From positions 94,535 through 158,534 of the forward strand of contig JAAKBF010000263.1 of NCBI GenBank assembly GCA_012656075.1: a stretch of DNA of 64,000 nt. The letters run 5' to 3'. The DNA comes from Phytophthora hibernalis. Lineage: Eukaryota; Oomycota; Peronosporomycetes; Peronosporales; Peronosporaceae. Numbering within the stretch: the stretch's first letter is position 1; the number at the start of each line of letters is the position of its first letter. A model generated the notes under the pieces. That model saw nothing but the letters and a program-made list of their open reading frames with translations, searched no databases and was not told the DNA's origin. Of the stretch, positions 43,033 through 53,753 are shown piece by piece. The position numbers and the translations under genes were made by a program.

Positions 43033-45267
43033 ATGACCGACGCGACACCCCCGCTGCCCCCGCGAGCCGCCGGGCCAGCACGAGCTCCGTGAGTTCCGCG
43101 GCCGCCCAGTGGTCCCACGTGGGTCATCACCGCACGAGCATCCCCGGAGGCCACATTCAACGCGCAGGACTCGCAGATCAAGCAGGAGCTGCTGGCTCTC
43201 ATCACGCAGTACCTGCAGCACGAAGGGTTCGCCATGTCCAGCGCCACGATCCAGGACGAGGCCAACGTCAAGCGCCACGGGCGACTGCAGGAGCGAGACG
43301 CGCTGCGACGACTGAGTGCCGCCATCATGGACGGAGACTGGGACCTGGTGGCTAAGCTGCTGGGCAAGCACCTCAAGAAGTTCCACGCCGCCCATCAGGG
43401 CTTCCTCTACGCCGTGTGCAAACAGGAGTACCTCGAACTCATTGACCGACAGGAGTACCAGAAGGCCTTCACCTTCCTCACCACGCACCTCAAGCCGCTG
43501 GAGAAGGTGGCGGCCGCCACGAGCTCCAGTCGCCATGAGTTCAAGGAGCTCTGCTACCTGCTCACGTGCAAAGCCGTGGGCGAGTCGGACGCGTTCCGAG
43601 ACTGGGACGGCGTCGTCCGGTCAGAGAAAAGCTCGTGGAGCAGCTGAGAGCCACGTTCGCGCTGGAAGAGGTCATCTCCCCCAGCAGGACGGAGACTCGT
43701 CCACGACGACTCCGACTCCCGTGGCCATGCCCGACAACCGACTGGTGCAACTGCTACACCAAAGCGTGGCGTACCAGATGGAATTCAGTCGGTACCATCC
43801 CAAGACGATCCCCAAGGTGTCCACGCTATTGAGGGACTTTGAGTGCGAGGTACTGCCAAACGCCGTTAAAAGCACATACGTCGGCCACTCGCAGAATGTG
43901 AAATTCGTCACGTTTGTGGGCACGGATGGCGAGCTGCTGGCTTCAGGATCCAGTGATGCTACCATCAAGCTCTGGCCGACAGAGCTACCAGTGACACACC
44001 AAGAAAGTGGTGAAGAGGAAGGGGGCGAAACCACGGGTAGTGTTTGCCGGCAATGGACACGGGATTTACTCGGTCACTCGTCAAGAATTTGGTATCTTGC
44101 AGCCAGTGCGTCGGGCGAACGTCTCTATTCTGGATCGGGTGATGGCACAGTAAAAGTTTGGGATTTACGTGCTGCTCTTGCCGAGCGCGCAGCAGCTCAG
44201 CAGGCTCAAAGTGATGACGACGATCTTCTGAATGGTCATCGTGGCGTCAACGTCATGCAGTCTGCAGTCGAAGCTGCTGCCGCTGCCACCTCAGGTGCAA
44301 CTGCTGCCATATCGGCGGCTTCAACTCTGCCTCACAATTACTCAGTGACTTCGGCAGAGTGTCTGGCCACACTTATGAGTCCAAGCGGTGGCGACGTGTA
44401 CACAGTGAACTTGCACCCGAGCGAGACGCACTTGGTGACTGGAGGCTACGATCAAAGTGTGCGTTTGTGGGATATTGCCACTGGTGCCGTGGCAAAGACG
44501 TTCCGGGGCCATTTTGCATCTGTGTGCGATGTGCAGTTCAACAGGCATGCCAACTTCATCGTGAGCGGTTCAAAGGATGGCTCCATTCGGTTGTGGGATA
44601 TTCTGAGTGGGCTTTGTGTGCATACCTTGCGTCAGACACTGGGTGAGGTCACATCGATCTCGATGGCTTCCAATGGTTATACGCTGCTGAGCGGTTCGCG
44701 AAATAACAGTAATCGTCTGTGGGACTTGCGCATGCTTCATACTCCACGTGCTCACTTATCGACGGGGCTGAGCAGTGGAGCGTCAAGCGGTGGCTCGAGT
44801 GGATCTCTCAGTAGCTACTCACTCGGAGGTATTAATACTGGCGGCATCGTTAATGGTTACGGGTCAGGGTACTCTTCAGCGAACGGCGTTGGGCTTTCAG
44901 GGGTACTGGCTACGGTGGCAGCAACGGCAACCTGAGTGCAAGCGGCAACATTAGCAGTGGAGTCACCAGTTTCTCGGGCAGCCGCCATGCAGAACAACGG
45001 CCGCTGCAGCGCTTCAAGGGCCATCAGAATACAGCGAAAAACATTGTGCGGGCTTCGTTTGGTCCGCGAGAGAGTTTCGTGCTGGGCGGCTCCGAGGACG
45101 GCTACGTATATGTCTGGGAAGTGGCTACGGGCAAGCTGCTGGAGCGGCTTGCCGGCCACCGTGGAGTTACTTATAATGCCCGCTGGCACGAGAAACAGGC
45201 ATTGCTTGCATCAAGCTCCCACGACGGCACGGTCAAGACTTGGTGGTGGCAGGACAAGAGCAACTAG
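43033..45267 (+). CDS. LisH-CTLH-WD40 beta-propeller protein (WDR26/WDR47-like)
   Basis: The N-terminus has a LisH-type dimerisation helix (IKQELLALITQYLQHEGF, about 43170) and a CTLH/CRA-like region (LRRLSAAIMDGDWDLVAKLL to FKELCYLLTCKAVGESDAF). A WD40 propeller begins near 43860: GHSQNVKFVTFV, GHSSRIWYLAASASG, GDGTVKVWDL, VTGGYDQSVRLWDIATG, SGSKDGSIRLWDILSG, SGSRNNSNRLWDLR, GGSEDGYVYVWEVATG and SSSHDGTVKTWWW at the end. Ala- and Gly/Ser-rich inserts interrupt the blades. The architecture fits WDR26/GID7 ubiquitin-ligase scaffolds or WDR47-type proteins; which one is not settled. Reading frame breaks: two near the start (43033-43150), one near 43627, one in CCCCC 43679-43683 and one in GGGG near 44899-44902, each compatible with one missing base. 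The start at 43033 is the first in-frame Met but is least certain. Confidence 0.8.
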
Positions 45268-45353
45268 CTAAGTGGCGGATATTAGTTGAGTCATACGAGT
45301 TGATCCTCGACTTCGGCTCAAGCGCGTAGTATAATCTATGATGTTTCTATTGT

Positions 45354-46966
45354 TTATTGCTGCTCGATGACATCGTTCAGACCTGTGTGTTCAAGAAACC
45401 TTTTCCACACAACTGGGAAGAGATCAGCAACGTCCTTGGCAACCTGCTTGCACTTTTCCTCCTGCTCTTCACCTGTCACAACTCCACGGAACAGCTCTTC
45501 TTCAAACAGGTACTCGAGAAACTGCTTTCCCAGCGCCGCGTAGCCATCGGAGAGCTCAACCGAGATTCGCAAGAAACCTGGGATATCTTGAAAGCGCTTC
45601 TGTACTGACATCTTCCCGGCTTCCAGTGCTTCGTTCGGAGTCATCGGTTTGGCTCTACCCTTGGGGGCTTCTTCGAGTTCAGTGTGCGGCAAAACGTCTT
45701 CGACTTCTCTCGAATTGCGCGCAAACACACGTACCAAATGCTTTTGTGCTTCTGCATACCAATCACAGCTGCGTTTTCATCCAGGAACAAATGAACACCA
45801 CCTTCATGTTGATAAGCACGCTTGCTGCGCTCAAGCGCGAGCTCAAAGGAAATCGCGTTGAACTCGGCGATGTCGTAGGTCACGGTGCGCACCCCGAGCG
45901 CACGCATGAACTCGTACAACAGCACGGGGTTCACACAAATCTCAGCTCCCGGTGGTGTATCAAAGCCCATCAACGACAAACCATAAAACACGGGAGTATC
46001 TTCCGACAGGTAATCCAAGAGCTGCACGTGCTGGTGGCTTGGGCAAAGCACCTCGAATGATGCCGTGGCACGTGTTTGCCACAAGAACTCGCACAAAAGC
46101 GTACGCTTGACTGGCTCCAGTGCAAACAACATGCGCAAGATTGCGGTTGCAATTGGCGCCGCTGCAAAGAACGGGTCGTTGCCGCCATCTTTCTTCTGGG
46201 CTTCTCTAGCGCGCTCAATGTCCTCGATAGTCTGCGCCAGCAAGTGCGTGTTCTTCGACCCCAGGACGAACACAAATTCGCCATCGCTGCGCTTCAGCAC
46301 CGCCAGATGTCCAGCCTCTCCGTTCTCCTTGGTGGTGGAGATCACCCAATTACTCTGAGCTTGAGGCTTGGTGAAAAACCTGGACAGCTCCTCCTCTTCG
46401 TTCCCAGGGTGTTTCTTGAGCTCTCCGTCGTCCTCCTGACCTGTAAACTTCCTGTAGCCTCGAATGAGAGGGAAGAAGTACGTCTGCCCATCTTCTGCCT
46501 GCCATTCTGCAATGCAATTGCCTCGAGGTAGTTTCTCCCTGGCATACTGCGACTTGAGGTACACTGCGTCATCAGGTCTCCCCGGCCTCCCCACCTTGAC
46601 GTCGTGGACGACCTGCAGCCCCGTGAGCAGTTCCGGCAGCACGTTGCGTTTCTGCACTCTTACGTCCTCATCTTCCCCAGCCTTAGTCAATATTTCTTCC
46701 CATCGCGAAGACTCTTTCTGCAGCACTTGTTCGAAGCTTCTAGCGCCTCCATTCTGCTGCAGGAGGAACGTCTCGAGCTGGCGACGTCCTGTGCCCGTAT
46801 GCACAACTGCGTCTGCGTCCTGAACGATCTCCAGAGAGTCCAAAAAGCGGCACAAATCCTCGGACAGAAGAGTGGAAACGGGTGCGAATGCAGACGGAGA
46901 CGAAGACTTGACGCTCATGACGCTGGTGACGAGTGCGCGGAAGGCGGAAGTTTGCCAAGTGACCAT
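45354..46966 (-). CDS. Putative RNA-ligase-like nucleotidyltransferase
   Basis: About 537 residues. Motifs of the covalent nucleotidyltransferase (RNA ligase) fold can be matched in order: motif I as TTKENGEAGHL (Lys about 213, the candidate adenylated residue), a GSKNTHLL segment at about 236-243, a motif III-like SFEVLCPSHQHVQL at about 303-316, motif IV as EGGVHLFLDE at about 388-397 and motif V as a K-x-K-rich stretch near residue 405. If correct it would seal RNA ends using ATP. One base is missing in the run 45742-45745 (minus strand AAAA), exactly in motif V; with it the gene is 538 codons including the stop. It converges on the WD40 gene, with about 90 bp between stops. Assignment rests on motif pattern only; no overall family was recognised. 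Confidence 0.5.
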
Positions 46967-47136
46967 TTTAGCGCCATAATTTTGTGACCATCACTCACAA
47001 ATGTGACTACCTCGAGGGAGTGACATTGAAGTTGCCTTTTTCAGAGTGTTGTTCATTCATACGAGCACGAGGCTTACCATTGACCTTGTTACTTGTTACT
47101 TTGAGGTACGAGTTCTACGTTCACTGCTAGTTTCGT
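46967..47136. other. Short intergenic region
   Basis: Lies between the start of the RNA-ligase-like gene and the stop of the transporter gene; both are on the minus strand. Presumed promoter of the former. Confidence 0.4.
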
Positions 47137-48807
47137 TTAGCAGCCGGTGCCGCCAGCGATGCGCAGACACGAGGTGGACGGGAAGATGGACATGATGTTG
47201 ACCATGGTCGACCACACCAGGGCGAACACAAAGTAGGCGAGTGTGGCGAACCCCAGGATCCGGCTGGAGCCACCGTTGCGCTTCAGCTCATTAGTCTCGG
47301 CCTTCTGCTTGGGCAGCAGAGGCAGGAAGAGCAGACCGGCCAGGTTCATGGCGTAGCGGATGAGCAGAATGTACGTCACCTCCCAGCGCACGTGGTTGGT
47401 GTCGCTGGCAATGTCGGCGTTGGCCACGTCGAACGCGCTGTCGACGTTCTTGGTGATGGTGCTGGCGAACGGAGTGGCAAGGTTGGAGACCGAGCCAATG
47501 AGACCGTACACGGCGCCTTCGTTGCCCTCTTCGGCCAGCTCCACGATGACGTACGTTCCGATGACAAAGGACATACCACTCGGGAGGTTCTCCACGACGG
47601 GGACACCGAGCCAGAACCACTGGTTTCGCACGACGTCCCAGGTCGTGAGGAAGGTCACAAGGGCGTCCAGCACAGTCACCGCGACGATCATCGTGGCGTG
47701 CATCCACCGCCAGTTCCAGTGGAGACCGTACTTACCCGTGAGGTAAAGAGTGAGCGCAAAGATGCCGTTGCCAACGATAGCAAGGACCTTCTCGTTTAGC
47801 GGCGTCACGCCAGCCCAGTAGGCCTGCATAGCCGAAGACGACGTGATGGTGAAGGTCTCGAAGATGCCGGAAAAGAATTTGTACGCGATGACCTGATACA
47901 TTGGGCGCGTCTGAACGAGAACCCAGAGTTCGTTCATGTACTTGGCGAACACCATACCCTCGTGCTTTTCCTCCTTGATGAAGAACCACGTGAGAGGCAT
48001 CACGGGCAGGCATACGACGGTCAAAATGATCATCAACTGTGGGAAGCTCAGCGAGAAGTCGAAGTCGCCACCGTAGTGGGTACCGTTGAAGGCGAACCCC
48101 GTCAGGATGCTGGAGATGGTCACAAACACCGTGCGGACCATGTAAATCGTGGTCTGCGTGTATCCGCGCGTCGCCTCCGGTTCACGTTGAGCAACTTCGA
48201 CCATCATGGCATCAGCAGCAACATCAGCACCAACGTAGCCAATGGCGGCGATCATCATCAGCACGATGAACTTGCTACCAGTGGATGGGGCGTCCGTATT
48301 GAAGGTAGCGACAACCTCAGGGGACAAGGTCGTGACGTTCATCGACGCGTAAGCGTACTCCGGGTAGTACGGGTCTCCGGCCTTCATGCAGGCCATGACA
48401 AGCAGCATGATGAAGCACAGCGTCCAGCCGATGATCATGAATGGACGACGACGGTAGCCCATGATGGGGATACAGTCCGTGATCATGCCGTAGAAGAGCT
48501 TGAAAGACCACGGCAGGTTGAGCAACACAGTGGCCGACACCACCTGCGTGCTCTCCATGTTGAGGTAGTTGAAGAGGAACGGGTAGACGGTGCCAGGCAG
48601 CGTGCCGTAGATCATACCCACCGCAGCGTACTGCACGATGATACCGATGTACTCGCGGCTCCATACGTTGATGGCACCGCCGGCACGCAGGGCACCGCCC
48701 TCGATGTCGATGTCGGGGGTCTTCATAGCCTGGAAGCCCTTTCCTTGCGGGGACATGCCAGCAGCCACGGGCGACAGCATGTCGAGTTTGTTTACAGGAC
48801 TTGCCAT
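47137..48807 (-). CDS. Folate-biopterin transporter (FBT) family, MFS-like membrane protein
   Basis: An intact frame of 556 codons with about 12 hydrophobic segments. FBT/BT1 features are visible: YIGIIVQYAAVGMIYGTLPG in the first helix, a helix with LLNLPWSFKLFYGMITDCIP followed by GYRRRPFMIIGW (loop 2-3 signature), GYVGADVAADAMMVEVAQRE and RGYTQTTIYMVRT. Oomycetes encode many such carriers; substrates may include folates, pterins or methylated cofactors, but cannot be read from sequence. The start at 48807 gives a hydrophilic N-terminal tail of about 45 residues. No frame break or intron. The antisense strand has a long open frame that is a shadow of this gene. Confidence 0.9.
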   Translation of the reverse strand: MASPVNKLDMLSPVAAGMSPQGKGFQAMKTPDIDIEGGALRAGGAINVWSREYIGIIVQYAAVGMIYGTLPGTVYPFLFNYLNMESTQVVSATVLLNLPWSFKLFYGMITDCIPIMGYRRRPFMIIGWTLCFIMLLVMACMKAGDPYYPEYAYASMNVTTLSPEVVATFNTDAPSTGSKFIVLMMIAAIGYVGADVAADAMMVEVAQREPEATRGYTQTTIYMVRTVFVTISSILTGFAFNGTHYGGDFDFSLSFPQLMIILTVVCLPVMPLTWFFIKEEKHEGMVFAKYMNELWVLVQTRPMYQVIAYKFFSGIFETFTITSSSAMQAYWAGVTPLNEKVLAIVGNGIFALTLYLTGKYGLHWNWRWMHATMIVAVTVLDALVTFLTTWDVVRNQWFWLGVPVVENLPSGMSFVIGTYVIVELAEEGNEGAVYGLIGSVSNLATPFASTITKNVDSAFDVANADIASDTNHVRWEVTYILLIRYAMNLAGLLFLPLLPKQKAETNELKRNGGSSRILGFATLAYFVFALVWSTMVNIMSIFPSTSCLRIAGGTGC

Positions 48808-51122
48808 GGCGCAGGTGTCGAGACGTCAAGAGATTAACGTTGCTCGGAGATGTCCAATTGAGGAGTGAGCTCGTGAGAGGGTCCGGCGCAGCAGCCACCG
48901 CTAACATGGCATCAAGTGCCTGTGATGCTGCAGAAAGAAGACGCATCTATTAGTACGACAGCCACCCAGCCGGTCTGTCTGTCACGGGGGCATCGTTAGG
49001 TTGATCCCGCTCCATATTGCTTTGTCTAGCTTGTATCGTCTGGCGCTAGGAGGCAACTTCGAGCCACCCGCCACTTGGGATCTGTATCAAGCGCCGGGTT
49101 ATTGGCGACGACGCGAAAGGTTGACATCGGAGACCGTGTGGTGGGCACGCCCGGCACCGCAAGCACGATGGTGAGTCGCAATCGAGACGATGCACGCGGT
49201 GGTACCTTCACTTTGGTTGAAGTGCTTTGACATCTACTGTAGATACATGTACAAATGTATCGGTTTGGAAGCTCGGACGATGACGAATGGAGCACAAAGC
49301 CACACGGCGTTCACAATGCGACTTACATCGCCGGATAATTGGTTCGTCAGTTGTTGTGCTAGGTAGCAACAGGGCTCTGTGAATTTACCGGTACATTGTA
49401 GCAAGGTGACTCCGAGTTCAAATATACCAGATATTAATAGCCAACTTGAGATCGAGAAGACAACCGACTCGGTAAACCGCTTAGCGAGAGGGAGCACGAT
49501 TCGTGCTCTACATGTACATGTACATGTACACATAAAATCCAGAGTCGTGGTCTCGCGGAAGGCGAGTAGGCTGGTCTGCCAGAAAGTTTCATACATGTAC
49601 AAGTGTACATGTACCGGTACCTTTGTGGGGGCCTCGTTGACAAGCCACACGTGCTCTGCATTGTAGAGAACGTGTAGAGTCTGCGTGTACTAATAACAAG
49701 TTAACGACAATGAAAGCTCGCAGGCCCATGTTTCGAAATGAGAGAACCGGAAGGTGTTACTGCAGAATCCACCATTTCGAAGAGCTCCAAATGGGTCGAC
49801 TGGACTCTTCCAAAGCTTCCGTCGCTACTCCAAAACTACATCCCCACTCACGCCATTTTTCAATATGTACTAACCCCTTTACCTGCGCTGGGCACAACGG
49901 ATTCATTGGATTGCATGCCCCGACCACCAACCGAGGAATGGGCAAAAGTGATCGCTGAAAGTTGGCGAGAGAATAGCACTGGAAAGCCAATCCATAGCGC
50001 AGGATAATGTTGAAGCGCCTTCAGCTGCCGTGGATGTAAATTGAAACCCTGGTTCGATGTATAAGTTAAGTTGACAAGTAAGACGACGATCGAGGTGGAG
50101 ACGACGACGGAGACGGAGGCCAGGACGGTGTCAAGAGCACAACGGTGCAGATGGAGACGACGACATACACGACGACGGAGACGACATACACGACGACGGA
50201 GACATCCCCTACTGGGGAGCTCGTGACGACGATCGAGGTGGAGATGCTACTACTACACGTACATGTACGAGTGCGGGGTTCCTTCGTCCGTGGGCCTGAT
50301 TCCAGCGATTGCGCCACCCAGCTCCCCGTTTATCAATATTCGTAGCGAGGCAACATTTCTGTTTTGATTTCATTTTGTTGCTACATTTGAAAACTCACTA
50401 CAAAGCATTTCATTTTCTGCGCTGTACGCAGCTTTCACTTACATGCTCGATCTCTAGGCTTATTTCTCACTCAAATCCTCGTTGTAATTCGAAGTACGTA
50501 CATGTAGTATGCTTCTGTGTTACGTATCTGATGTTTTGCTGTGAAAGTTACGTGGCTGCTTCAACTTATTTCACATTACATTGACTTCGCTAACAACGAC
50601 GGTAAGTAATGTCTTGTAGCTCTAGATCGATAATGTGAACAACAAAACAGAGCAGCCTATTATGTACCGGTATCATTGAAAATCCATTGCTATATATATA
50701 CATCGCGACGTGTGCGTGAATACCAGTACTCTATTGCCTATCCTCGTCGAATATACTCCGTTCGCGAACTAGATAACCCAGAATAAAGATGCATGCCAGT
50801 GCAACCATTCCATTGAACGACTTAATTAACTATAATGACAAACGCGTGTCACCAGAGCAATCACGCTCAGCGTAGATACATGTAATCGCTATGCCACGAG
50901 TAGTAGGTTGCGGCACATTATACCGTCAGTTTTTCTTACCGTAATATATCCACGAGACTTACTATGCACGTTCCTGGAGCATTCCAGCAGTTTCTCACGA
51001 GCCGACCACCTGAGAGACTGAAGAGGCATCCGTTGCAGTGCCACCACCCGCACACTCTCTCGAAGGCTCATTTCACATTCAATGTATTTAATACCCCATG
51101 AAATTCAAAAAAAGTCATGAGC
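48808..51122. other. Intergenic with palindromic and minisatellite repeats; left border zone of the Polinton
   Basis: About 2.3 kb with no confident gene. It holds TACATGTACATGTACATGTA near 49508-49527, several further TACATGTA palindromes (about 49254, 49594, 50257, 50878) and a GACGACGGAGACG-type minisatellite at about 50085-50235. A plus-strand frame at 49738-50007 is unremarkable. A minus-strand frame from 51071 (MSLRESVRVVALQRMP) runs to a good GTAAGT donor near 50963 and could be a truncated host exon. Composition becomes A+T-richer after about 50340, so the Polinton end probably lies between there and 51120, but no terminal inverted repeat could be matched because the other end is outside the window. 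Confidence 0.4.
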
Positions 51123-51437
51123 TTACTTCAGCAACTCTTCAACTTCAGCCTTAAGCTTAGGCATTTTAGTCTGTACAAACTCGTTCTTACTCAACCATTC
51201 AAGGTATTTAGTATCAATGGCTTGGATCTGTTTAATAGTCTTACCCTTGTACTTACCAAAGGTCATAACATACGAACCATCGTCATCACCGAACTTCTCA
51301 GCGAGGAACTTACCAATATCACTATCATCTACAGTGAGACCCTTTTGATTTGATAACCAACGGCAGTATCTCGGATCAGAGGTGAATACCCTTGAATAGT
51401 CTTCGATTTGTGCTTGCCAAAAGTTAGTGCGCTCATG
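51123..51437 (-). CDS. Exonuclease-X C-terminal-like small protein
   Basis: An unbroken frame of 104 residues from ATG at 51437 to TAA at 51123. The second half contains MTFGKYKGKTIKQIQAIDTK followed by YLEWLSKN, a pattern found in the C-terminal module of exonuclease-X-like proteins and in small proteins of large DNA viruses. The first half (YSRVFTSDPRYCRWLSNQKG) resembles part of the same module, so it may be a tandem duplicate. A box CTATATAG lies at 51445-51452, just upstream. It is the gene nearest the left end of the element. A nucleic-acid-related role is inferred only. Confidence 0.65.
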   Translation of the reverse strand, partial: HERTNFWQAQIEDYSRVFTSDPRYCRWLSNQKGLTVDDSDIGKFLAEKFGDDDGSYVMTFGKYKGKTIKQIQAIDTKYLEWLSKNEFVQTKMPKLKAEVEELLK

Positions 51438-51479
51438 ATATGTCTATATAGGTAGCCAGATCATTCTTTTTAAATTTAA

Positions 51480-53233
51480 TTAAATGTTCAAATCATCTTC
51501 CTTACGCCGTAGTGTAGTCGAGAACCTCCCCGTTAGTCTATCATAGGATAGTTCCTGCTCGGATACTACAAGTACCAGAAGGTTGCAACCCTGGCAACCA
51601 GCGTTGGTGCCACTGATCTGAATCGCCTGAGGTACGTCCTTTTCGGTGAGGCGACTTACATCAGCTACAAGCACGCGGTTTGTCAGCGACCACGTCTGAT
51701 AGTCAATCAGACCGTTAGTAATCTCAGGAGTCAGATCACCATTAATCGCACCGAGCTTAGCGAAGTTATCAACGAACGTGGCGAAGTCGTAGTCGTGTGA
51801 GATCGCGAACACATTAGAAGAACCGATGCGAACGTTGAAGTTGCGGATAGTCGAACCAGGCTGAACAGTCCAAGGAGCCGAGTCGAACGGGGACTGGAAC
51901 TGCTGAACAGAGGCGGTGGCGAAGTTGTTAGTTTGCTCAGCAAATGGCATTACCGCGACATACTTAGCATTCTTTACAGAAGCCGATAGCTGAAGGTCGA
52001 ACGCAACGTTGTGCTGAAGACCAGAATTTTTGCCCGTGCCAGCTCGTTGGTAAAACCACTGAGCATACGTATCGAGGTAGCGAACCTTCTTCACGGGCTT
52101 AGAGATAATCGCCTGAGGGTTCTCGAGGTTGTGGAAGGGGACGTATAGTCGTGCAGTGGTGAATGGCATGTAAGTACCATCAATCGACGGCTCAAGCGAA
52201 TTGACTACAGCACCCCAAGCGACGCTGAAAGTGGTAGAAGCGGTGAGAACGCCAGCCATGGGGTTGCCAGTAGCAGCCGAGGAGATCATCACAGGGCAAA
52301 CATTACCGCTCGATAGAGTAGTGCTGGTGAGCGACATGTTCTTAGAAGCATCTACCGCGACAGCGGACATACCCTGGTTGACACGGAAACGAAGACGAAT
52401 CTGCGGGTTTGCCATCAAATCAAGCTCCTTGAAGATCGGGTGAAGGTCCGTGAGCTTAATCTTAAGGATGTGGTTCCACGTTCCCATGATGGCACCAGCA
52501 GCAGCAGCACCAGCTACGAAAGCTCCACGAGCACTCTGATTAGCAATTGTTGTAGAAGACGCAGCAACGCCTCCCGATGGCCATGTAGCAGAGTAATCAA
52601 CACCAGCTGTGGGAGGATTGGATAGAAGACGACTCACGAAACCATCGTTGGGAATCGTAGCGCCGCCAGGGCTGGGAGTAGTTGCGCTGACACCGAATGC
52701 GGATGAGAACGCTACATTGTTCGCATATCCATCACCATTAACGCCAGCGGCACCCGAGTACAGAAGCGACTGAGCGGCGTCGGGGAATAGGAAGCTCTCA
52801 GTACCGTGCTTCTCAACGTATCCACGCGAGTACTCGGTCTGAGCGCGGAGGTTGTTCCAGAACAGCTTGTAATCAGCCATGCTAATAACAGTCTTGCCGT
52901 TGAGCTCGAGAGACATCGAGTCAATGACATTGAAGTTGCCACACTTAAGGGTAGTGCAGTATCGGTTAGCAGCAGCAGTCATAGACGAAGTACTATGGGT
53001 ATTCTTCATCGAGATCTTGTAGGGAGCATGATGTAGGCATCACGGAGCGAGGCAAATCCCTCCGAACCGTTTAGCTGACTTGTAGCATCAATTGTAATTA
53101 CACCATTCTGGTAAGAACCCTGGTTGAGATCGATTACGAACGGCACACGCTTGTTAGAGGCAACCTTGACCTCCGGATCGCTCTTGAGCGAGGACTGATA
53201 TAAGAACTGGTCGGCAAGTTGAGTAGCAGACAT
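51480..53233 (-). CDS. Major capsid protein candidate (double jelly-roll type)
   Basis: Start at 53233 (MSATQLADQFLYQSS). One base is missing at the plus-strand GGG of 53022-53024, which separates the first 70 residues from the rest; with it the gene is 585 codons including the stop at 51480. The sequence is rich in Asn, Gly, Ser and beta-prone stretches with no long helices (GNFNVIDSMSLELNGKTVI, HILKIKLTDLHPIFKELDLM, NPQIRLRFRVNQGM, TARLYVPFHNLENP), and its length and composition fit the double jelly-roll capsid proteins of Polintons and related viruses. The NPQIRLRF-type and YVPFHN-type strands are where such proteins have conserved motifs. The call rests on these features and on gene context with ATPase, protease and penton. 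A TATATA-containing box lies about 25 nt upstream of the start. Confidence 0.8.
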
Positions 53234-53348
53234 CGTTAATTCTATGGGTGTTAGTACTATATGAGCCTCAATATAGTTCCAAAATTAAAAAAATATTACG
53301 AAGGGTATAGTCGCAGACGTTAGCCTGAAGTCTAAGCGCCAGCTCATT

Positions 53349-53724
53349 ATGGATCTCGTTAAGGCGATCACCAGCGATCACGATCTAATTAAATTAGGGA
53401 AAAAGCTCGGCATACGAATCAATGGTATTTTCGAATCATCTGAAGTTAAAAACCTCTACCACGAAAAGGTTCGTATCTAATATTATTGCGTAAGCCTGAT
53501 ATGGATGTTGGACATTGGGTCTGCGTCTATGACAACGAATATTACGATTCAATGGGTGAAGGACCACCTACAGTGCTAAAAATCAGTAAATTCAACACCA
53601 AGCAATATCAATCCACGTATGCTGAATATTGTGGCATTTTTGTCTAGCATGGTTGTACTCAAAGCAGCATAGCATGGATTTATTTTCGAAGATGAAAGAT
53701 CTGAATTTAACAATTCTTGATTAA
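53349..53724 (+). CDS. Adenain-like cysteine protease (maturation protease), frame-broken
   Basis: This gene is hidden by two frame breaks. The first piece, 53349 onward (MDLVKAITSDHDLI), ends early at TAA 53478-53480; a missing A in 53464-53467 explains it. The second frame carries MDVGHWVCVYDNEYYDSMG, with the catalytic His and an acidic residue in adenain-like spacing, then KQYQSTYAEYCGIF, with the Gln and the nucleophilic Cys of the CG-x-F box. The third frame begins after a T run (53637-53641) one base short and runs CLAWLYSKQHSMDLFSK to TAA at 53722-53724. With both bases the length is about 125 residues, near the compact end of the family. In Polintons and adenovirus-like viruses this enzyme processes capsid precursors. 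The adjacent plus-strand gene encodes a likely substrate. Confidence 0.8.
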
Positions 53725-53753
53725 TTCTCTGACAGTAATTATATAGAACGATC

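Noticed and set aside
47962..48837. 291-codon plus-strand frame
   Set aside because: Exact antisense of the intact transporter gene, rich in His and Arg as expected for a shadow frame.
49738..50007. 89-codon plus-strand frame
   Set aside because: No domain, no homologous neighbour and no clear promoter; kept only as a note in the intergenic entry.
50889..51071. Possible first exon of a host gene on the minus strand
   Set aside because: The Met and GTAAGT donor are suggestive, but no downstream exon could be joined.
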